A stretch of DNA of 33,871 nucleotides, taken from NCBI GenBank assembly GCA_944371445.1, contig CALVXR010000010.1, forward strand, positions 1-33,871. The letters are read 5' to 3'. A program made the translations under genes and the position numbers. Below, in pieces: positions 1-7,110 of this stretch. Within the stretch, counting starts at the first letter, position 1. Every line of letters begins with the position of its first letter. Under the pieces are notes generated by a model. The model saw only the letters and a list, made by a program, of their open reading frames with translations, had not been told where the DNA came from and did not search any database. The stretch is from an uncultured Bacilli bacterium. GTDB lineage: Bacteria; Bacillota_I; Bacilli_A; RF39; UBA660.

Positions 1-247
1 AAGGCATATGACTAAATACTCAACAATATTAAATATATTGTCAGTTCATTCTAGTAAGCCAAGAGAAAATAAATATGCCTATGATTCAAGTAAGAGTGCA
101 ATAGAGCAATTAACATAGGAACTAGCACTGGAATTTTCTAGTAGAAATATTACAGTGAATGAATTATCCTTTGGTACTGTTAATACCAATATGAATAAAG
201 ATTTAACAGAACATGAAAAAGAGATTGCAAAAAATAAAGTTATTTAA
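1..247 (+). pseudogene. 3' part of an SDR-family oxidoreductase, interrupted by a nonsense codon
   Basis: Reading from base 2 (first Met codon at 8-10) gives the C-terminal half of a short-chain dehydrogenase/reductase: an NILSVHSSKP strand, then the catalytic YxxxK motif (Y-D-S-S-K in YAYDSSKSAIEQL), then ELALEFSSRNITVNELSFGTVNT, which is the usual segment after the active-site helix. A TAG at 116-118 interrupts the helix at a place where SDRs normally have Lys or Arg (LTKELALEF); one A-to-T change of AAG would explain it. The same frame then runs on in recognisable SDR sequence to TAA at 245-247. TAG is a normal stop elsewhere here (6367-6369, 22539-22541), so recoding is unlikely. The N-terminal Rossmann half lies outside the window, so I cannot tell whether it is intact. 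Substrate unknown. Confidence 0.8.
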
Positions 248-347
248 TAAACTTTAGTAAATTTAAGAAAATGAAAAAGCCTTATAATATAAGACTTTAA
301 CTAATTATTAAATTGTTACGAACTGATATTAAGATTTCCCCCATGAT

Positions 348-370
348 CCCCTAGAAATAGGGGCATTTTT
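348..370 (+). terminator. Intrinsic terminator (GAAA tetraloop)
   Basis: Perfect 6-bp stem CCCCTA (348-353) / TAGGGG (358-363) closed by GAAA, followed by CATTTTT. It lies about 100 bases downstream of the SDR pseudogene stop and is probably the terminator of that old transcription unit. Confidence 0.7.
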
Positions 371-716
371 AAATATATATATTTAACTAAAGTATTACGA
401 TTATATTAAAATAAATAATTTTATAAAATTAATGTAGTTTTTATATAAATATAATTATTACTATGTTATTGCTTTAAAAAAACATAAATAAAAAACAAGT
501 TTTTGATAAAAAGGCAAAATGCCCCTTTCCCCATATGAAGATACATGAGAATAAACTTGTTTATTATGTTCAACTGTATAATATTGAATCTTATAATTCT
601 AACGTGAAAAACTTAATTTTTATTAAGAAAAGGACTTATATAGGTCAGCCTTTTTTCTGACAGTTGAAATTTGTAAATGTTATTATATATTAGTTTTAGA
701 AAGTTTGCAAGTTAGG

Positions 717-746
717 TTGCGGACGCAGTCTGCCGTATGATATAAT
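717..746 (+). promoter_or_regulatory. Promoter of the 771/902 operon (extended -10)
   Basis: TATAAT at 741-746 is preceded by TG at 738-739 (TGATATAAT). A weak -35, TTGCGG, lies at 717-722 with an 18-base spacer. The region between holds an unusually GC-rich hairpin, GCGGAC (719-724) / GTCTGC (728-733), with one G-U pair; it may be an operator. Confidence 0.6.
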
Positions 747-770
747 CATTATAAGAATGGAGTAGTTATT

Positions 771-905
771 ATGGCTAATGAATATAAAAAAGATTTTAAT
801 AAAATAATGAATAATAGTAAAGATATGCCAAAAATTAAAAATATAAAATATTATGTTAAAGATTTTGAAAAATATTTAATTAGTTTTGATGAGGTGAATG
901 TATGA
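771..905 (+). CDS. 44-aa hypothetical protein translationally coupled to the 902 gene
   Basis: Short ORF starting MANEYKKDFNKIMNN and ending YLISFDEVNV. It is charged and Lys-rich, with no membrane segment and no motif that I recognise. A promoter lies 25 bases upstream, and GGAGT at 759-763 can act as ribosome binding site. Its stop TGA (903-905) overlaps the start of the next gene in an ATGA arrangement, which argues that it is really translated: the ribosome ending here would start the kinase-like protein. It could be a functional small partner or only a leader that delivers ribosomes. Function unknown. Confidence 0.55.
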   Translation: MANEYKKDFNKIMNNSKDMPKIKNIKYYVKDFEKYLISFDEVNV

Positions 906-1585
906 AAATTATAATAGATGGAAAAGAATATAATGAAGAAGAATCAACTTATTTAGGGGAAGGAAAAGAAGGTGAAAGTTATAAAATTGGAAACAAAGTA
1001 GTAAAATTATTATATAATTATCCTAAAAAACTTTATTTAAATAAAGACGATGTAGAAAGATTAAAAAATATTAAAGTAAAAATACTAGATCATCCAATAA
1101 CTTCAGCAACTGATGATAATGGAACTTATTTAGGACCAGTTTCTACTTATGTAAGACATTGTGGCTATCATAACTTTGACAATTTAAAAAGTGAAAAATT
1201 TATTCAAAATATTGATTCTATGGTAGAAGATAGTAAAGTTTATGCTGCTAATAATTATTTAATTGGTGACTTACAATATGATGATACTATTTTTGATGAG
1301 AATGGTAATTTTCACTTAATAGATTCTGGTTCTTATGATTATAAACCCAATATGAATCCAAAAGAATTAGAAAAAATTAATTTAGAAGAAATCGATTATT
1401 ATTTATTGGAAGAAGTAATTAATAATTTACTTATAAAGAAAAAAATAGGAAGCAAGAAAAGAGAAATTATAAAAAGAAGAATACTAGAAGAAGCGAAAAA
1501 TTATGAAAGCTTATCAGAATATTTAAAAAATGAATTAAGTAAAGTTACAACAGTAAGCGAGTATATTGGGCATATTAGAAAATAA
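902..1585 (+). CDS. Divergent protein-kinase-fold protein (227 aa)
   Basis: Residues 18-36 (YLGEGKEGESYKIGNKVVKLL) resemble a glycine-rich nucleotide loop followed by the beta-3 lysine (Lys35). Residues 121-144 (IGDLQYDDTIFDENGNFHLIDSGS) resemble the HGDLxxxNIxxDxxGxxxLIDFG block of small kinase and aminoglycoside-phosphotransferase-like folds: Asp123 fits the catalytic Asp, Asp128 stands where Asn is usual, and D141-S-G takes the place of DFG. The rest is charged and helical, without membrane segments. The Asn-to-Asp change leaves activity uncertain, so it may be an atypical kinase or a pseudokinase. The gene is coupled by ATGA overlap to the preceding 44-aa ORF and followed at once by a terminator. 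A second kinase-like protein with the same signature lies at 13582-14448. Fold assignment is by motif reading only. Confidence 0.6.
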   Translation: MKIIIDGKEYNEEESTYLGEGKEGESYKIGNKVVKLLYNYPKKLYLNKDDVERLKNIKVKILDHPITSATDDNGTYLGPVSTYVRHCGYHNFDNLKSEKFIQNIDSMVEDSKVYAANNYLIGDLQYDDTIFDENGNFHLIDSGSYDYKPNMNPKELEKINLEEIDYYLLEEVINNLLIKKKIGSKKREIIKRRILEEAKNYESLSEYLKNELSKVTTVSEYIGHIRK

Positions 1586-1609
1586 ATTATCTTTAATGAT
1601 AATTTTTTT
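1584..1609 (+). terminator. Intrinsic terminator after the 902 gene
   Basis: 8-bp perfect stem AAATTATC (1584-1591) / GATAATTT (1598-1605) with loop TTTAAT and a run of seven T. The stem begins inside the stop codon. Confidence 0.8.
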
Positions 1610-1610
1610 A

Positions 1611-1650
1611 TTGACAATAGTGTTATAACTGTTATATAGTATATATAACA
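1611..1650 (+). promoter_or_regulatory. Promoter with a perfect palindromic operator upstream of the GntR gene
   Basis: A consensus -35, TTGACA (1611-1616), is followed after 18 bases by TATAGT (1635-1640). A perfect 9-bp inverted repeat, TGTTATATA (1630-1638) and TATATAACA (1642-1650) with GTA between, covers the -10 and the likely start of transcription. A further half-site, TGTTATA, lies at 1621-1627. Because the next gene is a GntR/YtrA repressor, this is the probable autoregulatory operator. Confidence 0.75.
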
Positions 1651-1664
1651 AAGGAAGTGATATA

Positions 1665-2045
1665 TTGAATATAATAATAAGCAATAGTAGTGATATTCCA
1701 ATATTTAAACAAATAGAAAATTCAATTAAAGAAGCAATAATAAAAGGTGAATTAAAAGAACAAGAATTATTACCTTCAGTTAGAGGACTTGCGAATGATT
1801 TAAAAATAAGTTTTTTAACTGTTAAAAGGGCTTATGATGAATTAGAAGAAGAAGGCTTTATTAAAACTATTAGAAGCAAAGGAAGTTTTGTTGCTCCTAA
1901 AAACTTAGAATTAATTAGAGAAGAAAAACTAAAAGAAATTCAAAACTTAATTGAAAAAATATACGATATATCTAAAGTATCAGGAATAACTAAAGAAGAT
2001 GTTCAAGAATTATTTCAAATAATATTTGAGGAGGAAAATATATGA
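1665..2045 (+). CDS. GntR-family transcriptional regulator, YtrA type (126 aa)
   Basis: Residues 10-77 form the GntR winged helix-turn-helix: PIFKQIENSIKEAIIKGEL, then LPSVRGLANDLKISFLTVKRAYDELEEEGFI and the wing SKGSFVA. Only about 50 residues follow, which is the short all-helical dimerisation tail of the YtrA subfamily and not a large ligand-binding domain. The start is TTG at 1665 with AAGGAAGTGA at 1651-1660 as ribosome binding site. The gene overlaps the ABC ATPase by ATGA, as is typical for YtrA regulators that control a linked exporter, often induced by cell-wall-active peptides. The operator at 1630-1650 suggests autorepression. Ligand or inducer unknown. Confidence 0.88.
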   Translation: MNIIISNSSDIPIFKQIENSIKEAIIKGELKEQELLPSVRGLANDLKISFLTVKRAYDELEEEGFIKTIRSKGSFVAPKNLELIREEKLKEIQNLIEKIYDISKVSGITKEDVQELFQIIFEEENI

Positions 2046-2899
2046 AAGAAAATATAGAACTTATAAATGTATCTAAAGAATATAAAGATTTTAAACTAGA
2101 TAATATAAATTTTACTGTAAAAGAAGGAACTATAGTAGGATTAATAGGTGAAAATGGAGTAGGAAAAACAACAACAATAAAATCAATACTAAATATGAAT
2201 AATCCTAAAGGAAGTATTAAAGTATTTGGTAAAGATATAAAAAAATATGAAAAAGAAGTAAAAGAAGAAATTGGAACATTACTTGATGATAGCTATTTAT
2301 CTGAGTATTTAACTGCTAAACAAATAAATTTTATTATGAAAGATATGTATAAAAAATGGGATGAAAACAAATATAATAGTTATTTAAAAGAATTTAAATT
2401 ACCAAGTAATAAACTAATTAAAGAATTTTCTAGTGGAATGAAAATGAAATTAAAAATAGCAACTATTCTCTCACATAATCCAAAACTACTAATTTTAGAT
2501 GAACCAACAAGTGGACTAGATCCAATTGTAAGAAATGAAATATTAGATATTTTTAGAAAATATATAGAAGAAGATGAAAGTAGATCTATTTTAATTTCAA
2601 GCCATATAACAACCGATTTAGAACATATTGCAGATTATATTATTCTTATTAAAGATGGAAAAATAATTTTTAATTTACCTGTAACATCTTTATTAGAAGA
2701 ATATGGCATTTTAAGATGTACAGAAGAAGAATTTAAAAATATAGATGAAGAAGATTATATAAACTATAAAAAAGAAAAATATAGTTATAATGTTTTAATA
2801 AATGATAAAGATAAATTTAAAAATAAATATAATTTAAAAACTATTGATAAACCAACTATTGAAGATATTATGCTATTTTATATAAAGGGGGATAAATAA
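2042..2899 (+). CDS. ABC transporter ATP-binding protein (YtrB/EcsA-like, 285 aa)
   Basis: ATPase of an ABC-2-type exporter. Walker A is GENGVGKTT (36-44, Lys42); the signature is the variant FSSGMKMKL; Walker B is LLILDEPTSGLD; the H-loop is in SSHI. About 80 residues beyond the ATPase core form the C-terminal tail common in exporter ATPases of this type. The start overlaps the stop of the GntR gene by 4 bases, and the permease follows after one base, so the three genes are one operon. By analogy with ytr-type loci it probably exports, or protects against, a cell-wall-active compound; the substrate cannot be read from the sequence. Confidence 0.9.
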   Translation: MKENIELINVSKEYKDFKLDNINFTVKEGTIVGLIGENGVGKTTTIKSILNMNNPKGSIKVFGKDIKKYEKEVKEEIGTLLDDSYLSEYLTAKQINFIMKDMYKKWDENKYNSYLKEFKLPSNKLIKEFSSGMKMKLKIATILSHNPKLLILDEPTSGLDPIVRNEILDIFRKYIEEDESRSILISSHITTDLEHIADYIILIKDGKIIFNLPVTSLLEEYGILRCTEEEFKNIDEEDYINYKKEKYSYNVLINDKDKFKNKYNLKTIDKPTIEDIMLFYIKGDK

Positions 2900-2900
2900 T

Positions 2901-3572
2901 ATGAACACTATTAAAGCTTTAATAAAAAAAGATTTATATAATTTATCTAGTTATAAAGTATCAATTATGATTGTAGTTATTTTTTGCTCACTTGCTATTA
3001 TTTCTACCGGTTCAGTTAATTACGGTCCAATTATGATAAGCACTATTATAGGAATGAGTAGTTTATCAACATTTAATTATGATGAAATATCAAAAGCAAA
3101 TAAATTTATATTAACACTTCCAGTAAGTAAAAAAGAAATAATATTATCAAAATATATTCTAACAATTTCATCTATTATTATAGGAGGTATTTTGGGATAT
3201 TTTCTTAGTATAGCACTTGCAAGTACTATGAATTTGTTTAATGAAAATAAAATAGATATTAATTTAATGAGACTTTTATATTCTACTGTAGGTGGTCTTT
3301 TTGGGATATCATTAGTAGAAGCTATACAAATACCAAGTATATATAAATGGGGTGCTGAAAAAGGAAGAATTCAAATGTTTGCGATTATATTTAGTATTAT
3401 TGTAATAAGTGCGATTGGATTTTTCTTTATAACTAAATTAAATGTTGATATAACCAATATAGAAAACTTTTTAAATAATTATGGTATAATATTTTTAATA
3501 ATTCTTACTATGATAATGTATTATATTTCATATAAAATATCTTATAAAATATATAAAAATAAAGAAGAATAG
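2901..3572 (+). CDS. ABC-2 type permease (223 aa)
   Basis: Integral membrane partner of the preceding ATPase. It has about six hydrophobic segments (near residues 20-35, 45-58, 85-110, 125-145, 158-178 and 190-212) and the conserved short block KANKFILTLPVSKKEIILSKY between segments 2 and 3, which is characteristic of the ABC2_membrane_5 family found with YtrA-type regulators. There is no signal peptide or catalytic domain. Spacing of one base to the ATPase and a terminator directly after it close the operon. Confidence 0.85.
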   Translation: MNTIKALIKKDLYNLSSYKVSIMIVVIFCSLAIISTGSVNYGPIMISTIIGMSSLSTFNYDEISKANKFILTLPVSKKEIILSKYILTISSIIIGGILGYFLSIALASTMNLFNENKIDINLMRLLYSTVGGLFGISLVEAIQIPSIYKWGAEKGRIQMFAIIFSIIVISAIGFFFITKLNVDITNIENFLNNYGIIFLIILTMIMYYISYKISYKIYKNKEE

Positions 3573-3581
3573 AAATATAAC

Positions 3582-3608
3582 AAAAGTGTAATAAAAATTA
3601 CGCTTTTT
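3582..3608 (+). terminator. Intrinsic terminator of the GntR-ABC operon
   Basis: 11-bp stem AAAAGTGTAAT (3582-3592) / ATTACGCTTTT (3597-3607) with one G-U pair, loop AAAA, and T at the end. Confidence 0.8.
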
Positions 3609-3611
3609 ATT

Positions 3612-3620
3612 TGCTATAAT
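3612..3620 (+). promoter_or_regulatory. Extended -10 promoter of the Bce-type transporter
   Basis: TGCTATAAT at 3612-3620, 24 bases upstream of the ATPase start. No good -35 is visible because the preceding terminator occupies that position. Confidence 0.6.
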
Positions 3621-3644
3621 TTTAGTAGATGAAAGGAAGAGAAT

Positions 3645-4415
3645 ATGAAAGAAATTTTAAAATTAGAAAATGTAAAAAAATACTATGGTAAAAAAAGTAA
3701 TATAATTACAAAAGCAGTAAATGGTATTTCTTTTATAGTAAATGAAGGAGAATTTGTAGCTATTATGGGAGCATCTGGTTCTGGAAAAACTACACTTTTA
3801 AACTGTATTTCAACTATTGATGATGTAACTAGTGGTAGTATTATTTTAGATAATAAAGATATAACAGAAATAAAAGAAAAAGATCTAGCTGATTTTAGAA
3901 GAAAAGAATTAGGTTTTATTTTTCAGGACTTTAATTTACTTGATACTTTAACTATAGAAGAAAATATAGCTTTAGCACTTATAATTAATAAAGAAAAAAT
4001 AAATGATATTGATGATAAAGTTAGTGATATTGCTAGTAAATTAGATATAAAAGATATACTAAAAAAATATCCATATGAAGTATCAGGGGGACAAAAACAA
4101 AGATGTGCATGTGCAAGAGCTCTTATAAGTAATCCTAAATTAATTTTAGCTGACGAACCCACAGGAGCACTTGATTCAAAATCAGCCAGAATGCTTCTTG
4201 AAACTATGAGTAATATGAATGAAAAACTAAAAGCCACTATTCTTATGGTAACCCATGATTCATTTAGTGCTAGTTTCTGTAATAGAGTAATTTTTATTAA
4301 AGATGGTAGAATATTTAATGAAATCTTAAAAGGGGATAAAACTAGAAAAGAATTTTTTAATGAAATATTAGATGTGCTTACTTTACTTGGAGGAGATGTA
4401 AGTGATGTTAAGTAA
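3645..4415 (+). CDS. bceA-like: BceA-like ABC transporter ATP-binding protein (256 aa)
   Basis: ATPase of the MacB/LolD/BceA group. Walker A is GASGSGKTT (42-50, Lys48); the Q-loop is in FIFQDFNLLDTLTIEENI; the signature is VSGGQKQR; Walker B is LILADEPTGALD; the H-loop is MVTHD. The phrase FNLLDTLTIEENIALALI is typical of BceA proteins. It is followed, with an 11-base overlap, by a 10-TM BceB-like permease and then by a two-component system, the full arrangement of peptide-antibiotic sensing and detoxification modules such as bacitracin BceABRS. Ribosome binding site GGAAGAG upstream. Which peptide is recognised cannot be inferred. Confidence 0.9.
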   Translation: MKEILKLENVKKYYGKKSNIITKAVNGISFIVNEGEFVAIMGASGSGKTTLLNCISTIDDVTSGSIILDNKDITEIKEKDLADFRRKELGFIFQDFNLLDTLTIEENIALALIINKEKINDIDDKVSDIASKLDIKDILKKYPYEVSGGQKQRCACARALISNPKLILADEPTGALDSKSARMLLETMSNMNEKLKATILMVTHDSFSASFCNRVIFIKDGRIFNEILKGDKTRKEFFNEILDVLTLLGGDVSDVK

Positions 4416-6369
4416 ACTTGCATTTAGGAATGCTAAAAGAAGTATAAAAGATTATGTAATCTATTTGATTACTGTAACTTTAGCTTTTTCACTTATCTTT
4501 GCTTTTAATCTAGTAGGTAGTTCTAAAGAAGTTTTAGGTTTATCAGATGTAATGAATAACTTTAAATATTCTATGTATATAGTAAATGTTTTTATAGTAA
4601 TTGTAGTATGTTTTTTAATAAATTATACAATCAAATTTATGTTTAGTAAAAGAAGTAAAGAATTTGGAACTTATATGATACTTGGAATAAAGAAAAAGCA
4701 AATATCTAATTTATTTACCTTAGAAAATATAATATTAGGTTTCTTTTCTTTAATAATATCAATTCCTATAGGTTATATTTTTAGTCTTTTTATGTCTTTT
4801 ATTATAGTAAGTATTTTTGAACTACCTAACTCTGTTAAAATAGATTTTAATTTAAATTCTGTTTTACTACTTTTATTATATTTTTTAGTTATTTATATTT
4901 TTGTATTATTTCTAGCACGAAAAAGAATAAAGAAAATGAAAATATATGATTTATTATATTACGATAAACAAAACGAAAAGATTAAAAAAAGTAATAATAA
5001 AATAAGAAATATCATATTTATAATATCTTTAATATTAGGTATTTCAGCTCTTGTCTTATTCAGTAATCAGTTTACTGGAGTAGGACAGGAACCTTCTATG
5101 TTTATTATATTTATCTGTTTAATTTTAGCAATAATAAGTATTTATGGAGTAACTATAACTTTATCAGATTTTATTTTAAATATAGTTCTTAAAAATAAAA
5201 AATTAAAATATAGTAAAGATAATCTTTTTATAGCTAGAACATTTTCATCAAAAGTAAAAACAATGAGTTTTACTTTAGGTACTCTAACTTTTTTAATAAC
5301 TATCACTTTAATAGCGCTTAATATATCTAGTTTATTTAAAGGTATGTTTGATTACCAGTTAGAACTTAACTCTCCATATGATATAAGTGTTGAAGATGAT
5401 AAAAATAATTTAAATAATTATATAGATTTTATTTCAAAAAATTATACTATTGAAGATAAACTAATTTATGATAGTTATAAAGATCTTAATAATAATATAA
5501 GTAGTTCAGTAGATAATTATCCAGGATGGAGAAGTACTGATCAAATAATTAAGTTAAGTGATTATAATAAATTATTAGAACTTAAAGGTGATAAAAAAGT
5601 TACTCTTAATGAGGATGAATATATATTACATGTAACTAAAGAATTTCAAGATTTTATAAAAGATAGAGATAAAATAAAAGGAATTAAGTTATCAAATAAT
5701 ATAAAATTAAAACAAAAAGATTTTGTTAATAAAGGTTATACATATGCATGGGGAACTGGATATGGATTTGTAGTAGTAGTTCCAGATAAAGCAGTAGAAG
5801 GTTTAGAAGTAGAAGAATCACATTTAATAGTAAATACTAAAGAAGAAACAACAGAAAAATTTGCTAAAGAATTAGTAAAATTAAGAGAGCCTGATTTGTG
5901 TGAAAAAGATGAAAATGATTATATGGTCTGTTATTCACTTGCCAATGTTAGAGTAAGAGGTCAAGAGGAAGCTAATAATGATGGTTTTATAACAATAACA
6001 TCATTTGTATGTTTTTATATAGCTTTTGTCTTTATTGCAGTAACTGGTACTATTTTAGCTATTCAATCATTAAGTGATTCTACTAAATATAAATATCGTT
6101 ATAGTGTTTTAAGTAAGTTAGGAGTAGGTGATAATAAACTTTATAAAACAATTTTTAAACAGTTATTAATATTCTTTATATTTCCAATTATATATCCAGT
6201 TAATATAAGTTTTTCTGTAATTAACTCTATGAATAGAATTTTTAAAATAGCTTTAGTAAATGATACTATTTATATAAATTATTTTATAATTAATTTTCTT
6301 ATTTTCTTAATTATTTATATAATATATTTTACAGCAACATATTTTGGATTTAAAAGAAATATTGAATAG
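4405..6369 (+). CDS. bceB-like: BceB-like FtsX-type permease (654 aa)
   Basis: Membrane subunit of a BceAB transporter. It opens with the family's LSKLAFRNAKRSIKDYVIYLITVTLAFSL block and a first membrane helix. Ten hydrophobic helices are visible: four in the first 170 residues, further pairs near 200-260 and 290-310, a roughly 200-residue extracellular domain between about 312 and 530 (the peptide-sensing loop of the family), and three C-terminal helices. The KRSKEFGTYMILGIKKKQI cytoplasmic segment is the FtsX-domain signature. ATG at 4405 is preferred; an in-frame GTG lies at 4402, and both are served by GGAGGAG at 4389-4395 inside the end of the ATPase gene. The stop is TAG. It probably senses and releases lipid-II-binding peptides together with the adjacent kinase. 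Confidence 0.9.
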   Translation: MLSKLAFRNAKRSIKDYVIYLITVTLAFSLIFAFNLVGSSKEVLGLSDVMNNFKYSMYIVNVFIVIVVCFLINYTIKFMFSKRSKEFGTYMILGIKKKQISNLFTLENIILGFFSLIISIPIGYIFSLFMSFIIVSIFELPNSVKIDFNLNSVLLLLLYFLVIYIFVLFLARKRIKKMKIYDLLYYDKQNEKIKKSNNKIRNIIFIISLILGISALVLFSNQFTGVGQEPSMFIIFICLILAIISIYGVTITLSDFILNIVLKNKKLKYSKDNLFIARTFSSKVKTMSFTLGTLTFLITITLIALNISSLFKGMFDYQLELNSPYDISVEDDKNNLNNYIDFISKNYTIEDKLIYDSYKDLNNNISSSVDNYPGWRSTDQIIKLSDYNKLLELKGDKKVTLNEDEYILHVTKEFQDFIKDRDKIKGIKLSNNIKLKQKDFVNKGYTYAWGTGYGFVVVVPDKAVEGLEVEESHLIVNTKEETTEKFAKELVKLREPDLCEKDENDYMVCYSLANVRVRGQEEANNDGFITITSFVCFYIAFVFIAVTGTILAIQSLSDSTKYKYRYSVLSKLGVGDNKLYKTIFKQLLIFFIFPIIYPVNISFSVINSMNRIFKIALVNDTIYINYFIINFLIFLIIYIIYFTATYFGFKRNIE

Positions 6370-6381
6370 TAAATATCAGTT

Positions 6382-6416
6382 AAAAATTATATAAAAATAA
6401 ATTTATATAATTTTTT
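6382..6416 (+). terminator. Intrinsic terminator after the permease gene
   Basis: A perfect 14-bp A/T-only stem, AAAAATTATATAAA (6382-6395) and TTTATATAATTTTT (6402-6415), with a 6-base loop and a T run. It separates the transporter genes from the two-component system, which has its own promoter. Confidence 0.75.
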
Positions 6417-6429
6417 CTTTATAATTTAA

Positions 6430-6438
6430 TGATATAAT
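6430..6438 (+). promoter_or_regulatory. Extended -10 promoter of the two-component system
   Basis: TGATATAAT at 6430-6438, ending 15 bases before the GTG start of the response regulator; the preceding T-rich terminator gives only a poor -35. Confidence 0.55.
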
Positions 6439-6453
6439 ATAGAAGGTGATAAT

Positions 6454-7110
6454 GTGATTGCAATTATAGAAGATGATAAAATAATAAGAGAAGAACTTTC
6501 AATACTATTAAAAAATAATAACTATGAAACTATTATAATAACTGATTTTGAAAATATAGAAAAGAAGTTAAATAATTATAGTATAGATTTAATATTATTA
6601 GATATAAATCTTCCATATGAAAACGGATTTGAAATATGCAAAAAAATAAAAAAAGAATACAATATTCCAGTTATATTTGTAACTAGTAAAAATACAGATG
6701 AAGACGAACTTTTAAGTATAAGAGTAGGTGGTATAGATTTTATAACTAAACCATATAACAAAAATATTTTACTTGAAAAAATTAAAAGAGCTTTAAATTA
6801 TAATAATCCAATTAAATATAAAGAAATTACTAAAGAAGGTTATACTTTAGATTTACATTTATCTTTACTAAAAAAAGATAATAAAAGTGTAGAACTTACA
6901 AGAAATGAATTTTTAATACTTTATTATTTTTTTACAAATGAAAATAGAATTATAACAAAAGAAGAATTACTTGAATATTTATGGAATGATAAATATTATT
7001 TAGATGAAAATATTTTAACAGTTAATATTAATAGATTAAGAAAAAAAGCAAGTGAACTTAGCGTAAATAGTTTAATAAAGACTATAAGAGGAAAGGGATA
7101 TAAATTATGA
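6454..7110 (+). CDS. bceR-like: OmpR-family response regulator, BceR-like (218 aa)
   Basis: The receiver domain (1-115) has the acidic pocket E6-D7-D8, the phospho-acceptor Asp50 in LILLDINLP, Thr77 in FVTSK and Lys99 in FITKPYN. A C-terminal OmpR-type winged helix (about 122-218) ends in the family's INRLRKKASELSVNSLIKTIRGKGYKL. The start is GTG with AGAAGGTGAT as ribosome binding site. It overlaps the kinase gene by ATGA. It probably activates the adjacent bceAB-like promoter when the transporter encounters a peptide; no direct-repeat BceR box was evident at the transporter promoter. Confidence 0.9.
   Translation: MIAIIEDDKIIREELSILLKNNNYETIIITDFENIEKKLNNYSIDLILLDINLPYENGFEICKKIKKEYNIPVIFVTSKNTDEDELLSIRVGGIDFITKPYNKNILLEKIKRALNYNNPIKYKEITKEGYTLDLHLSLLKKDNKSVELTRNEFLILYYFFTNENRIITKEELLEYLWNDKYYLDENILTVNINRLRKKASELSVNSLIKTIRGKGYKL

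Larger units (their letters stand above)
248..770. other. Non-coding gap of about 520 bases with several hairpins
   Basis: No convincing gene is visible. The stretch holds a terminator-like hairpin at 348-370, an 11-bp inverted repeat (359-369 with 516-526), a 10-bp inverted repeat (493-502 with 553-562), a small perfect hairpin CTTAAT-TTTT-ATTAAG at 612-627, a GTCAG/CTGAC hairpin at 644-661 with a T-rich loop, and a promoter at 717-746. Together with the neighbouring broken SDR gene it looks like decayed sequence, but I see no transposase remnant that I can name. Confidence 0.5.

Noticed and set aside
116-118. In-frame TAG in the SDR gene as a recoded or suppressed codon
   Set aside because: TAG ends at least two normal genes here (6367-6369, 22539-22541) and no pyrrolysine machinery is seen, so a plain nonsense mutation is simpler.
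3923-4423. 166-codon open frame on the minus strand opposite the Bce-type ATPase gene
   Set aside because: It lies fully antisense to a clear ABC ATPase with all motifs; the low-complexity Ser/Ile/Leu composition is that of a reverse shadow, and there is no ribosome binding site.
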